DNA of 64,000 bases from JARRQJ01 sp037381915 (GCA_037381915.1 JARRQJ010000022.1:11174-75173), one strand, 5' to 3'. Shown: positions 51,280 to 62,486, numbered from the stretch's first letter. Made by a program: numbers and translations. The notes: a model not told the origin generated them from the sequence alone.

Positions 51280-51937
51280 GTTCAAACCTCCTCTTGTGAA
51301 TACATGGCTACCCGTGCATTCCACAACAAAAAGTTCCCGTGCCGATAACGGAACAGTCACAAAATTATCACGAACCGCGCAAAGCCTTGCCGGAACGTGG
51401 CAAGGGGGTACGCCGTGGGCGGGAGACTGAAGAGACTCTTCGTTGCAGGGACGGCAGAGCCCGTTGCGACCGTGCTCTATCCGCATTCACCGGCTGGTCC
51501 CTGTAGGTAACTACGCGCCGTGGACCGCCCTGGCGGCGCCCTCCAGCCGTTCGACGAGGGCCGGGCCGCGGCGACGGCGGGCTCCTCACCCCGGTGTCGA
51601 CCTGGGAACTCTCCTGAATAAAATCAACATGTCCGGCCGCCTTAGGGGCGCGACCCGCCTCCAGAATCGTCACGTCCTGATTTGGATCGACGATTCGGTC
51701 GCCTTGGCACATAATAAGTCCCGGTGATCGACGATAACAGCGTCATTACGGACAGCTTAACCTTGCCTGGTCCGCTACAGCAGAATGACGGCAATATACT
51801 GTTGATCAGCCGTGCCCGTGCACGAATATACTCGAGAAACCGGGCAAGGCGGAAAAGCAACAGTCAGGGGTACTACTAAAAAGTGTCTCGGTAAGCGCAA
51901 CGCCACGAGCGCCGCCTGGACAACGGGAGACTGCACC
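51280..51937. other. Intergenic region between the small lipoprotein and DUF3617 genes
   Basis: About 660 bases lie between two divergent genes. The upstream frame on the minus strand (51368 to 51712) has a run of Arg/Pro/Ser typical of non-coding GC-rich frames. I see no RNA gene or convincing coding sequence. Confidence 0.3.
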
Positions 51938-52474
51938 ATGGAACGAAATCACACATACGGCGCCATACTCGCAAGCGTCCTCCTGGTGGCCGGCTTGGGC
52001 AACGCCGTGGCCGAGCCCCTGAATATCAAACCGGGCTTATGGGAAATGACCGTGCGCGCGGAGATGCACGGCATGCCGCCGATCCCCGAAGAACAGCTGA
52101 AGAACCTCAGTCCGCAGCAACGGGACGCCCTCAACAAAATGATGGCCGAAAGCAGCAAGCCGCACACCCGGAAACTGCAGGAATGCATCACCCAGCAAGA
52201 TCTGAACAAGAGTGAAAATCTCTTCAATTCGGACCAGCCCGGGATGACCTGCAATAACAAGCTTTCCAAGCATTCCGGCAGTGGCATGTCCGGCACCATC
52301 GATTGCACCAAAGGCAACACGCACTCCATCGGCAAGTTCAGCTATGAAGCCAAAGACCGCGAGCACGTCACCGGCGAGGTATCCATGACCATCACCAACG
52401 GCAAACACACCATGACCACCAAAGGCACCATGTCCGGCCGCTGGCTGGGCAGTGAGTGTCCCAAGAGCAAATGA
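51938..52474 (+). CDS. DUF3617 family exported protein
   Basis: This 178-residue protein has a signal peptide (AILASVLLVAGLGNAVA, cut before EPLN). The family pattern follows: NIKPGLWEMTVRAEM at the start, a cysteine-bearing LQECITQQDL, then MTCNNKLSKHSGSGMSGTID and a final SGRWLGSEC. DUF3617 proteins are common periplasmic proteins of Proteobacteria without a known function. GGGAG upstream of ATG 51938 decides the start over an upstream open frame that lacks a signal. Confidence 0.8.
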   Translation: MERNHTYGAILASVLLVAGLGNAVAEPLNIKPGLWEMTVRAEMHGMPPIPEEQLKNLSPQQRDALNKMMAESSKPHTRKLQECITQQDLNKSENLFNSDQPGMTCNNKLSKHSGSGMSGTIDCTKGNTHSIGKFSYEAKDREHVTGEVSMTITNGKHTMTTKGTMSGRWLGSECPKSK

Positions 52475-52529
52475 GAGCGGCGTCGGCGCGGACGGCGCGC
52501 GCGTGATGCAACCGGCCGGAGAATAAGGC

Positions 52530-52910
52530 TTAACGATTGCGCATATGATCCGCGGTATTGCGCAACGACTGCAGTAAATGCATGCGCAGCAGTTCCTCCA
52601 TCTCCGTTTCCGCGAGCGCCTGCTCCATGCATAGCAGCCAGGCGTCCCGTTCCGCCGCGCCGATGGGAAAAGGCAGATGGCGCGCGCGCAGCCGCGGATG
52701 ACCGTATTCCGTCTGATACAACGGCGGCCCGCCCAGCCAGCCCGACAAAAATTTGAACAACTTGTCACGAGAACCCGTGAGATCCGCAGGATGCAAAGCC
52801 CGTATCCCACCGGCTTCCGGCAGGGTATCCATCAGATCATAAAATCGATCCACCAACTTGCGAACCGCCGCTTCGCCGCCCAAGCGCTCGTAAGGCGATA
52901 ACTCAGCCAT
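52530..52910 (-). CDS. Group II truncated hemoglobin
   Basis: This 126-residue protein matches group II (trHbO) hemoglobins: YERLGGEAAVRKLVDRFYDLM at the start, KLFKFLSGWLGGPPLYQTEYG, then HPRLRARHLPFPIG with the proximal heme histidine and AWLLCMEQAL with the conserved tryptophan. Such proteins bind oxygen and help with redox chemistry or protection from reactive nitrogen and oxygen. ATG 52910 is preferred to the GTG three codons upstream. It is divergent from the MtfA-like gene. Confidence 0.92.
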   Translation of the reverse strand: MAELSPYERLGGEAAVRKLVDRFYDLMDTLPEAGGIRALHPADLTGSRDKLFKFLSGWLGGPPLYQTEYGHPRLRARHLPFPIGAAERDAWLLCMEQALAETEMEELLRMHLLQSLRNTADHMRNR

Positions 52911-53221
52911 ATGTACCACCGTCGTTTATTCCAATCCCAATCAGGCGCCGCCAATGGGCGCCGGACTCGTCCAGCCCGCAACCATATCACGTCCGACAGG
53001 CGATCTGGAAAGCACTCGGCGAGAGCCGCCGTCACCCGGGCTGTGCCAGCGGGCTCCCCCGCCACGCATCGATTCCATGAACATCGCAGACGTGATACTA
53101 ACCGCAGGTAACCAATCATGGCGCGGCCGGCACGGGATTGCGGCCTCCGGAAATATTGTGAAATTGCCCCGCATAGGCCCAAAATGATCAAGCGCAGGAA
53201 TTTTGCCGGGACATTGGCCGT

Positions 53222-53998
53222 ATGAACCGCGTGCAACGCTGGTGGCTACAACGCTTTTTACGCAGGCACCGCATTCCGCTGACGCTGTGGGAAACCGCCG
53301 TCTCACAAGCAGCGGTCTTGATGCGGCTCGATCCCGCCGAGCGCCTGCGTCTCCGGGAACTGACCAGCCGCTTTCTCCATGACAAGACCATCGTCGGTGC
53401 CCAGGGGCTGCTGGTGACCGATGAAATGCGGGTTTTGATCGCGGCTCAGGCGTGTCTGCTGATACTCAAGCTCGACTTCGACTACTTCGACGGCTGGCGT
53501 GAAGTGATCGTCTACCCCGATAGCTTTGTCGTGGCCCACCAGGTACGCGACGAAAGCGGTGTCGTGCATCGAACCCGCCGCGCCCTGGGCGGCGAATCCT
53601 GGGGACAGGGCCCGGTCATTCTGTCATGGCGGGACGCCCAACCGGATGCCCATCCTCACGGCCACGGCTCCAATGTCATCCTCCACGAGTTCGCCCACAA
53701 ACTGGATATGTTGAACGGCGCGGCTAACGGCATGCCGCCGCTGCATGGCGATATGTCGCGTTCGGCCTGGACCGCGGCGCTCTCTTCCGCCTACGACGAC
53801 CTGTATCACCAACTGCTGCGATACCATCACACCGCCATCGACCCCTATGCCGCCGAGAGCCCGGCGGAGTTCTTTGCGGTATTGACCGAGACCTTCTTTG
53901 AATTGCCGCAACGTCTGCAGGAAACCTATCCGGCGGTCTATGAGGTATTCCGGCAATTTTACCGGCAGGACCCGCTACTCAGAAGCCAGGCATTGTGA
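53222..53998 (+). CDS. mtfA: Zinc-dependent peptidase of the MtfA family (M90)
   Basis: This 258-residue protein matches MtfA of E. coli, an aminopeptidase-like zinc protein that also binds the repressor Mlc. The metal site HEFAHKLDMLNG (HExxH) with a downstream Glu in ESPAEFFAVLTETFFELP is intact. The family patterns VGAQGLLVTDEMRVLIAAQA and YPDSFVV are also present. It has no signal peptide and should be cytoplasmic. Whether it links to sugar regulation here cannot be told, because no mlc gene is visible. Confidence 0.88.
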   Translation: MNRVQRWWLQRFLRRHRIPLTLWETAVSQAAVLMRLDPAERLRLRELTSRFLHDKTIVGAQGLLVTDEMRVLIAAQACLLILKLDFDYFDGWREVIVYPDSFVVAHQVRDESGVVHRTRRALGGESWGQGPVILSWRDAQPDAHPHGHGSNVILHEFAHKLDMLNGAANGMPPLHGDMSRSAWTAALSSAYDDLYHQLLRYHHTAIDPYAAESPAEFFAVLTETFFELPQRLQETYPAVYEVFRQFYRQDPLLRSQAL

Positions 53999-54204
53999 TG
54001 TCGCCCCGTCTGAGTCAGGAGACGGCGTCACCCCATCGAGTCTTCCTTATTTCGCCCGGGACGGGCGCGGGATACAGGGCATAGCGGCCGTGCTATGATG
54101 CCGCGAGCATCAGAGGACACATCATCTTCACGCCAGCCCAGCCTCACACCGCCCGTCGCCTCTCTCCCCTGGGGGAACTATGGCCGTTTCTGCGGCCCTA
54201 TCAC

Positions 54205-55914
<1,710 letters not shown>

Positions 55915-55949
55915 GGAAAGAAAATCTGCCCGTCAACAACTGCGGGCAC

Positions 55950-55972
55950 AAAAAAGAGGGCATGGCGCCCTC
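55950..55972 (-). terminator. Rho-independent terminator of the small Cys-rich gene
   Basis: On the minus strand GAGGGC, five loop bases and GCCCTC are followed by TTTTTT. The hairpin lies 25 bases after the stop of the 62-residue gene at 55998 and ends its transcript. Confidence 0.8.
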
Positions 55973-55997
55973 GCAAACCCGGTACACTCGCGGCAGG

Positions 55998-56186
55998 TTA
56001 CCATCCCGCCATTCTTATGGAATCAAGGGTATCTTCCTTGCTGCGATGTTTCTTATATTCATCGAAGCAATAACGCCTCTCCCCGTCCGGCAACACGGTC
56101 ATGCGATGAATGAAGAGCCCCTTCACGTTACGATAGTCTTCCGTGAGCGATATTTTGCCCTGGCAGATGTAACAGAATTTAGTCAT
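55998..56186 (-). CDS. Small cysteine-containing protein, possible zinc ribbon
   Basis: This 62-residue protein starts at ATG 56186 with GGAGAGAGGG upstream and is closed by its own terminator, so it is likely expressed. It has Cys5-x2-Cys8 (FCYICQGK) near the N-terminus and Cys40 followed by His47 (RYCFDEYKKH), which could form a single zinc site with two more ligands from H27 or the tail. No family was recognised. It may be a small DNA- or protein-binding module. Confidence 0.65.
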   Translation of the reverse strand: MTKFCYICQGKISLTEDYRNVKGLFIHRMTVLPDGERRYCFDEYKKHRSKEDTLDSIRMAGW

Positions 56187-56481
56187 ATTGCACCCTCTCT
56201 CTCCTAAGGGCGCACAGATGAAGATATAATAGTAATCGGCTTGTCTAGCAGTGAATCGCCTGGTTCATACCCGAACATCCCGGGTATCCGAAAATGTGAC
56301 GCCCTTAACAACTAGCATACCGATCCGCTCAAGCAATGACACACGCCAGCACAATATGTAATATTTCTCTAATATTCGGATATGTTATTAATCATCAACG
56401 ATTATTCCCCAGCGCAGGCCTTATGTCATCCTTAACCGCGGGACGCGGGGGCTCGGAATCCGCCCTCATTCGCCCTATTCG
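56187..56481. other. Intergenic region, AT-rich
   Basis: This gap of about 300 bases lies between the start of the small Cys-rich gene and the end of the dienelactone hydrolase gene. It must hold the promoter of the small gene; no clear hexamer pair at 17-base spacing was found. No gene is supported here. Confidence 0.3.
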
Positions 56482-57264
56482 TCAATGTCGGCCCTCGCCT
56501 TCCGTCTTCACTGCCGTCTGCTCCCCCGCATACAGCTTGCGCTGAAACAGCTCAAAGGTCATGGCATGACAAAGCTGCGCCAGCGAGGCATTGTAGCGGT
56601 ACCCCTCGTCGCGGATGAAGGCATGCTCGGCATTGAACTCATGCCAGGTGAAGTTCGCCCCGGCATCGTTCAGGCCGCGGTAGATGAGATCGCGGCCCTG
56701 CTGGGGGATATGGGGATCCTGCCTGCCGAAGATCATCAGTAACTCGCCCTTGATCTCCGCGGCGCGCTCCAGACTGTCGTCGCGCTTCCCCTTGCCCAGG
56801 GAACGCTTGTGAATATCGGTGGGGTAAAAGCACGCCGTCGCCAGCACATCCTGATTCATCGCGCAGCGAAAGGCCAGATGGCCGCCGATGCAAAAGCCGA
56901 CGCAACCCAACTGGCCGCTGCACTCGGGCAGGCTCATGAGATGATCCAGCACCACGCGGGCATCGTGATCATAAGCGGACAACGCCTTCTCGGTCTTATA
57001 GCGGTTACCCTTGTCGGTCCCCTCCGGCGTATAGGGAAAGGCCACGCCCGGCGGCTCAAATTCATGATAGATCTCCGGGATCGCCACGATGTACCCCCGG
57101 CTCGCCAGCAGCCGCGCCGTGCGCAGGATCGGTCCCGTCACCTGGAAGATTTCGGAAAACAACACCACGCCCGGATAGGTCCCGGCTACGGCGGGACGCA
57201 CGCGATGGGTCCGCATCGCGCCGCTGGGCGTTTCAAGATCGACATAGTCTTCGGTGAGGTTCAT
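56482..57264 (-). CDS. Dienelactone hydrolase family protein
   Basis: This alpha/beta hydrolase of 260 residues follows the dienelactone hydrolase layout. The nucleophile Cys lies in LGCVGFCIGGHLAFRCAM (GxCxGG), the acid Asp in LMIFGRQDPHIP and the His in FNAEHAFIRDEG. Early patterns PGVVLFSEIFQVTG and GYIVAIPEIYHEF match as well. Natural substrates of such proteins are often unknown outside chlorocatechol pathways, and no such pathway is visible. AAGGAAAGACCC lies before ATG 57264. The small membrane protein gene lies upstream on the same strand. Confidence 0.88.
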   Translation of the reverse strand: MNLTEDYVDLETPSGAMRTHRVRPAVAGTYPGVVLFSEIFQVTGPILRTARLLASRGYIVAIPEIYHEFEPPGVAFPYTPEGTDKGNRYKTEKALSAYDHDARVVLDHLMSLPECSGQLGCVGFCIGGHLAFRCAMNQDVLATACFYPTDIHKRSLGKGKRDDSLERAAEIKGELLMIFGRQDPHIPQQGRDLIYRGLNDAGANFTWHEFNAEHAFIRDEGYRYNASLAQLCHAMTFELFQRKLYAGEQTAVKTEGEGRH

Positions 57265-57407
57265 GGGTCTTTCCTTTTCTCATGAAGCAGTGACGCTAAA
57301 GCCGCTTCAGCCTACTCGCGCCGCCGGTGAGGGGCAAGGACCTTCCCCCGCGATCCCGTCCAGGACGACAATCTCGGCGCACGACAAACGCACCGCGCTC
57401 GGTGGCA

Positions 57408-57590
57408 TCAACTCTTCGGCGGCTCGGCGGGCGGCGGTTGGGTCAGGGTTTCCGCGGAAGCGGGCGGGCGCGCCTCCTCATCACGCAGGACCTTCAGGTC
57501 CTTACGAATCGATTCACCGCGACCGATCTCGCGGCCGACGTAATAACCTAAGGCCAGCAATCCCACACTGATAACCACTCGAAACAACAT
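57408..57590 (-). CDS. Small single-pass membrane protein
   Basis: This 60-residue protein has one N-terminal hydrophobic helix (VVISVGLLALGYYVGREI), a charged central segment (GRGESIRKDLKVLRDEEARP) and a Pro-rich end. AGGGTGA stands before ATG 57590. The pattern recalls small YtxH-like or other single-helix envelope proteins, without a specific family. It is probably real given codon pattern and start signal, but its function is unknown. Confidence 0.5.
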   Translation of the reverse strand: MLFRVVISVGLLALGYYVGREIGRGESIRKDLKVLRDEEARPPASAETLTQPPPAEPPKS

Positions 57591-57842
57591 AGCTGATCAC
57601 CCTGCAAACGTTTAGCCGCCGTTCCCTGGCCTCGCGCAAGGAATAACGGACCGATCCAAGCCCCCCGTGGCACCGCCCCCAACGATACCCTGAACACGAC
57701 GGCGTTGCGAGCACCGGGAACGCCCCGCCACCGGACGTTCCATTTCACGCTAGATGTGTTACTTACTCTATAATTCTCCACGGCCCCGGAAAAACGCCGT
57801 ACCCGCCGTGATCATCATGACTATCGCCATTCCCGTTCATCC

Positions 57843-58925
57843 ATGTCGTACGCAATGACCAGGCCAAAAATCTTACGCCTTTCGCCATGCCTGCCACTCT
57901 GCGGTTTGATCATGGCGTTGTTGTTGACAGCCTGCGCCACGCCCTATATCCGCCCGGCAGGACCCGACACCATGGCCCCGGCACTCTACCAGGACCACGC
58001 GGTGATGGCCGACGGTTATGTCCTGCCGGTGAGCGTATGGCGGCCTCTCCCCGGCACCACGGTCCGCGCGGTGGTGCTGGGGCTGCACGGTTTGAACGAC
58101 TACCGCCGCGCCTTCGACGCGGTCGGACCCCCTCTGGCGGCGCGCGGCATCGTCACCTACGCCTATGACCAGCGCGGCTTCGGCGCGACGCAGGCGGCCG
58201 GCATGTGGCATGGCGCCGGCCGCCTCGCCGAGGACATGCGCGCCATGGCGAAACTGGTGCGCGCCGCCTACCCGGGCCTGCCCCTCTATGCCATGGGAGA
58301 AAGCCTGGGAGGCGCCGTGTTGCTGAGCACCCTGCAGGGCACAGCGCCCGACATCGACGGCATGATCCTGGTCGCACCGGCGGTATGGGCGCGCAGCACC
58401 ATGCCGCTGCTGCAACGCATCAGCCTGTGGCTCGGCGCTCATACCATGCCCGCCGACACCGTCACCGGCGGCTTCCTGCACATTTGGCCGTCCGACAACC
58501 GGGCCATGTTGCGCAAGCTGCACGACGACCCCTTAATGATCAAGGCGACCCGGATCGACGTACTCTACGGCACGGCACAAGTAATGGATCAGGCCTATGC
58601 CGCCGCGCCCAAACTGCTGATGCCGGCCCTGATCCTCTACGGGCAACACGACCAGATCATCCCCAAACAGCCGGTCTGCGACATGCTGGAAAGACTGCCC
58701 TCCGGAAAACAGCGGCGGTGGCGCATGGCCTATTATCCCGACGGCTACCATATGCTCACCCGCGACCTGGATGGCGACACCGTGATGGCGGATATCACCG
58801 CCTGGATTTTGAATCCGCGCGCCCCTCTGCCCTCGGGCGACGAAATTTTGACCGGAAGCCGATCACGGGCGCCGTTTTGCCGCAGCCGGCCCGCCAAAAT
58901 CAAGCCATACATCGATTCCCATTGA
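57843..58925 (+). CDS. Lipoprotein alpha/beta hydrolase (lysophospholipase-like)
   Basis: This 360-residue protein begins with a lipoprotein signal (LCGLIMALLLTAC, Cys31). It then folds as a serine hydrolase of the monoacylglycerol lipase / lysophospholipase type: oxyanion region VVLGLHGLNDYRRAF, nucleophile Ser in YAMGESLGGAVLL, acid Asp in LILYGQHDQIIP and His in YYPDGYHMLTRDL. It would act at the outer membrane or in the periplasm on lipids or esters. Start choice between 57843 and 57855 is open because neither has a clear ribosome-binding site. The 30-residue basic C-terminal tail after the fold is unusual. Confidence 0.85.
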   Translation: MSYAMTRPKILRLSPCLPLCGLIMALLLTACATPYIRPAGPDTMAPALYQDHAVMADGYVLPVSVWRPLPGTTVRAVVLGLHGLNDYRRAFDAVGPPLAARGIVTYAYDQRGFGATQAAGMWHGAGRLAEDMRAMAKLVRAAYPGLPLYAMGESLGGAVLLSTLQGTAPDIDGMILVAPAVWARSTMPLLQRISLWLGAHTMPADTVTGGFLHIWPSDNRAMLRKLHDDPLMIKATRIDVLYGTAQVMDQAYAAAPKLLMPALILYGQHDQIIPKQPVCDMLERLPSGKQRRWRMAYYPDGYHMLTRDLDGDTVMADITAWILNPRAPLPSGDEILTGSRSRAPFCRSRPAKIKPYIDSH

Positions 58926-59112
58926 AGCGCTACCCGAGGGGTGAACCGCAATGCATTCCCGGATGTCTGATGATCATCCCCGCCGGCATAGAATAGCCTT
59001 ATCAGTGGGGATGCCACCCAACCGGCGAGGGCCACTGGCCGTGCCCCGCCGATTACGATGTCCCTAGCGTCGTTGTTATGTCGGCCCGGCTATTTATAGG
59101 AGGTTGGCTGTC

Positions 59113-59751
59113 ATGAAAAAGTTGATGGTAATGATGGCGGCATTATTTATATGCCCGAGCAGCGAGGCCGGTAATTGGTATGTGGGCGCGGGCTTGGGAT
59201 TGGGACATGCCAAGGACGCGTCGCAGAACGCGGCGGCGAACAATTCGACGCTGTCGCGCTACGGAATCAATTACATCACATCCCACGACGACAACTCGGG
59301 CACCCTGTCGTTGTTCGGGGGCTATCACTTCAGTCCATACATCGCCGCGGAACTCGGCTACACCTATCTGGGCAGCTATGACATGCACGGCTTTGCCGCC
59401 CCGGGCCCCACCCTCCCCGCCGGGCACGAGGAAAACCGGGTTGATGCCTTCTCCCTCGCCGCCGTCCTCAGCGCACCGATCAACAGGTCGTTCACGCTGT
59501 ACGGCAAGCTTGGCCCCACCCTCACCACCAATGACCAACGGACCTGCGTCAGCAACCTGTGGTGGTGTGACACCAGCTCCGACGTCAAGACCGGCTTGCT
59601 CGCCGGGGTCGGCGCCTCTATGGCCTTACCTAAGCTGATCGGCAGGCTCAGGCTGGAGGTGGACGGGTACAATCACGTCGGGGACAGTCAGGATGAATTC
59701 ACTGCCGGTCGCTTTTCCGTCGTGCAGCTCCAGTATGTTTACCCGTACTAA
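59113..59751 (+). CDS. Outer-membrane beta-barrel protein (OmpA-like)
   Basis: This 212-residue protein starts at ATG 59113, preceded by AGGAGG. A signal peptide (LMVMMAALFICPSSEA, cut before GNWYVGAG) leads into amphipathic strands: WYVGAGLGLGHAK, TLSLFGGYHFSPYIAAELGY, FTLYGKLGPTLTT, LLAGVGASMALP, and a final VVQLQYVYPY ending in an aromatic residue. Two cysteines lie in one loop (RTCVSNLWWC) and could form a disulfide. It resembles the barrel at 35524 in type, with no strong sequence identity visible. Confidence 0.75.
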   Translation: MKKLMVMMAALFICPSSEAGNWYVGAGLGLGHAKDASQNAAANNSTLSRYGINYITSHDDNSGTLSLFGGYHFSPYIAAELGYTYLGSYDMHGFAAPGPTLPAGHEENRVDAFSLAAVLSAPINRSFTLYGKLGPTLTTNDQRTCVSNLWWCDTSSDVKTGLLAGVGASMALPKLIGRLRLEVDGYNHVGDSQDEFTAGRFSVVQLQYVYPY

Positions 59752-59788
59752 GACGCTGCCCGCAGCAAGGTGATGCAGGCATTCTGCC

Positions 59789-60478
59789 TCATGCCGAGAC
59801 GCCGAACAGGCTGCCCACGGCCGCGGTCAAGGCCATCGCCAACGCACCCCAGAACATCACCCGGGCCACGCCGACGCTGAGACGCGCCCCTCCGGCGTAG
59901 GCGGCCAAACCGCCCAGTCCCGCCAGGGCGACCAGGGACAGGCTCGCCACCACCGCCACCACCCGCGTCTGCGGGGCCGTGAGTACCGCCGCGACGGGCA
60001 GCGCCCCGCCCACGCAAAAGGTCGCCGCCGACGCCAGGGCCGCCTGGACCGGCCTTGCGCTGACACGTTCGAAAATCCCCAGTTCGTCCCTGGCATGCGC
60101 CCCCAAGGCATCATGTTCCATCAACTGCTCGGCCACCTTCGCCGCCAAGTCCGCGTCCAGACCTCTCGCTATGTAAATCTCGGCGAGCTCCTGCTGTTCA
60201 TACTCGAGATTGTCGTCCAGGTGTTTGCGTTCCAGCTCCAGATCGGCCTTTTCCGTATCGGCCTGCGAACTGACCGAGACATACTCGCCCGCCGCCATGG
60301 ACATGGCGCCCGCCACCAGGCCGGCCACGCCCGCCAGCAGGATATCGCCGCGCGCCGCATGGGCGGCGGCGACACCGATGACCAGGCTGGCCGTCGAGAC
60401 GATGCCGTCGTTGGCGCCCATGACCGCGGCGCGCAACCAACCCACACGGTGCGAGCGGTGTGCTTCGTTTTGGTTCAT
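59789..60478 (-). CDS. VIT1/CCC1-family metal transporter
   Basis: This 229-residue membrane protein has the family hallmark MGANDGIVSTASLVIGVAAA in the first helix and GLVAGAMSMAAGEYVSVSSQ in the second. A cytoplasmic Glu-rich metal-binding segment (DTEKADLELERKHLDDNLEY onward) and three more helices follow. The family moves Fe2+ or Mn2+ out of the cytoplasm (into vacuoles in plants and yeast). Here it may relieve iron or manganese overload. It converges with the beta-barrel gene with a short gap. Confidence 0.9.
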   Translation of the reverse strand: MNQNEAHRSHRVGWLRAAVMGANDGIVSTASLVIGVAAAHAARGDILLAGVAGLVAGAMSMAAGEYVSVSSQADTEKADLELERKHLDDNLEYEQQELAEIYIARGLDADLAAKVAEQLMEHDALGAHARDELGIFERVSARPVQAALASAATFCVGGALPVAAVLTAPQTRVVAVVASLSLVALAGLGGLAAYAGGARLSVGVARVMFWGALAMALTAAVGSLFGVSA

Positions 60479-60655
60479 GCGTGATTCCGCAGTGGCTCAA
60501 ATAAAAGAAAGATGCCCGCTGGATTGCCTCGACCCCTTCAAGCGTCGCCCCCCTCGATGGATATACAGTATAAACGCATTACGCAATATGGATGGGTCTC
60601 TCACGCCCCTAACACCCCGTCGCCATGTCAGCGTCCGGGCAATTTGCACGCTCCC

Positions 60656-60934
60656 CTAAAGTCGCTTCCCGATCAAGGTCGGCTCCTTGTCGGTGCGCGT
60701 TTCCAGTTTCAGATAAGTCAGCAGGCGCACGCAACCCTCCCGATGCAGGGTCTCGTGAATCTCACTCACCACGGCCAGGATCTCGGCCAAGTCCCCTTCG
60801 ATATTGGTGCCCGAGGCGTGGATCTCGACAATGAAATCATGGCTCTCGAGCAGGGCGGCCACGCGCCGGATCTCCCGTCGCACGGACACCCCTGTGCCGA
60901 TCGGCACGACCTGTAATTCGGCGGTGGCTTTCAT
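60656..60934 (-). CDS. MTH1187-type thiamine-binding protein (DUF77)
   Basis: This 92-residue protein matches the MTH1187/YkoF-like thiamine-binding family: AELQVVPIGTGVSVRREI, then a central FIVEIHASGTNIEGDLAEIL, then EGCVRLLTYLKLETRTDKEP. The family has a ferredoxin-like fold that binds thiamine or a related ligand. ATG 60934 is in good position for the family start. It may be an independent cytoplasmic gene; thiamine genes are not near. Confidence 0.85.
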   Translation of the reverse strand: MKATAELQVVPIGTGVSVRREIRRVAALLESHDFIVEIHASGTNIEGDLAEILAVVSEIHETLHREGCVRLLTYLKLETRTDKEPTLIGKRL

Positions 60935-61094
60935 ATCCGTCACTCTCACAGCGCCCTGTAAAAAAACGATGCAACAACACGGCATCTTAGCGCGATGCCG
61001 TCAGCGCGGCCAGGCCGCGAAAGTCGGGGCATGGCTGCAATGCACAGCGGGCATCACGTCTCTTCGAAGGCGGAGGCACGCGAAGCATGCGCTG

Positions 61095-62297
61095 TCAACC
61101 GGTCGTCAAGGCGCGGTACACCCCGCGCAGCGAAAACAACGCGCGGGGATCCACACGCTCGGCAAAGACACCTTCAAGTTGCCGGCGCACGTAAGCGCTG
61201 TTAGTCGCGCGCCCTGCCAGCCAATTGCAAAAAGACGGATGTTCCAGCCACTTCTGGGCGACCTCATAGGCATCAAACATTCTGCGAAAACGTTCCGTAA
61301 TCGTCCTGCTGTATTCCCGTTCCGGTTCGCGTCCCGGATAGGCGAATGCCTCCTTCAGCGCCTCGCCGGCGATCATTCCACTCTCCAGGGCCTTGCCGAT
61401 ACCCTCACCGCTGAACGAATACGTGGTCCCCGCCGCCTCGCCGGCGACCAGCAATCCGGGCCGGCTCAACGCCGCGCCGCCGAGTCCGGTCCGAAGCGGC
61501 GCGCCGCGCAACCGTCCAAGCGGCCGGGCGGTGCGGACGAGCTCCGCGGCGGGGGGGAAACCCGCCAAAAATGCCGACCACAAGTCCCGCACATGCATCG
61601 TGGGCGCGCGCCGGGTATCATGGAACGCGCCCACCCCCAGGTTAAACACCCCGTCCGGCCCGGGAAATATCCAGCCGTAGCCCGGCGTGAGGGCGGCGTC
61701 GAAGGAAATGGCCAGGTGGTCCCAATCCCGCGCCCCCCGCTCATCGACCTGGAAATAACCGCGCAGGGCAAATCCCGACGGCGCCTTGCGCGAGCACACG
61801 CCGAATGCCTCCAGCAGGGAAGGCGCGGCGCCGCTGGCCAGGACCACGAACTTCGCCGTGATCTGCGCCTGAGACTTATGCGGGAGATGCTGGAACTCGG
61901 TACCGGCCACTCGCCCGTCCGCCAGCAGCGGCGCGACGGCGCGATGCTCCGCAATAAATTCAGCGCCCGCACGAATCGCCGCCTGCAGGAGAATATTGTC
62001 CACCGCCAGACGGGAAAGACAGGCGACCTCGCCGTGGATATCCACCGCCTGTTGATTGGGCGCGAAGATGCGGATCCTATCCAGTTGCAGTGCGTGGCGC
62101 GATACCTCCGCCCAGACGCCCAGACGCTTCAGGGCCCGGATGGCATCGGGGATAAGGGCGTCGCCGCAGGTCTTCTGCCGCGGAAAGGCATCTTGATCCG
62201 CCACCACTACTTTCAAACCGGCACGCGCCAGCGTCAATGCCGCCGCACTACCGGCCGGGCCTGCGCCGATTATCAGAACGTCCGCACGGGTCATCAT
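61095..62297 (-). CDS. FAD-dependent oxidoreductase of the geranylgeranyl reductase family
   Basis: This 400-residue flavoprotein starts with the FAD Rossmann motif VLIIGAGPAGSAAALTLARAG, has RQKTCGDALIPDAI near residue 40 and the second FAD motif LLVAGEAAGTTYSFSGEGIG. These are typical of the geranylgeranyl reductase / ChlP-like group, whose members saturate isoprenoid double bonds or act on other lipids. No photosynthesis or archaeal lipid genes are nearby, so the substrate may be an isoprenoid such as a quinone side chain; this is inference. GAGG precedes ATG 62297. Confidence 0.82.
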   Translation of the reverse strand: MMTRADVLIIGAGPAGSAAALTLARAGLKVVVADQDAFPRQKTCGDALIPDAIRALKRLGVWAEVSRHALQLDRIRIFAPNQQAVDIHGEVACLSRLAVDNILLQAAIRAGAEFIAEHRAVAPLLADGRVAGTEFQHLPHKSQAQITAKFVVLASGAAPSLLEAFGVCSRKAPSGFALRGYFQVDERGARDWDHLAISFDAALTPGYGWIFPGPDGVFNLGVGAFHDTRRAPTMHVRDLWSAFLAGFPPAAELVRTARPLGRLRGAPLRTGLGGAALSRPGLLVAGEAAGTTYSFSGEGIGKALESGMIAGEALKEAFAYPGREPEREYSRTITERFRRMFDAYEVAQKWLEHPSFCNWLAGRATNSAYVRRQLEGVFAERVDPRALFSLRGVYRALTTG

Positions 62298-62329
62298 CCA
62301 ACCTCGGCAAGGTCGAGACCAGGATCGCA

Positions 62330-62357
62330 GCTACAGCATCAACTGTAGCGGTTTTTT
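62330..62357 (+). terminator. Orphan Rho-independent terminator on the plus strand
   Basis: GCTACAG, six loop bases and CTGTAGC are followed by GG and TTTTTT. It lies upstream of the start of the minus-strand flavoprotein gene, with no plus-strand gene before it. It may end transcripts that read antisense through that gene or close a small RNA. Confidence 0.55.
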
Positions 62358-62486
62358 CTGTTTTTAACAGCCCTCGGCACCCATACCCGAAATGCGCGGC
62401 AAAAAATTCTCCACGACACTTAATACGTCATCATTTCAGTGTAGCGCCGCGCAGAGCTGGTATCCGGTAATTTCGATACTGATGAC

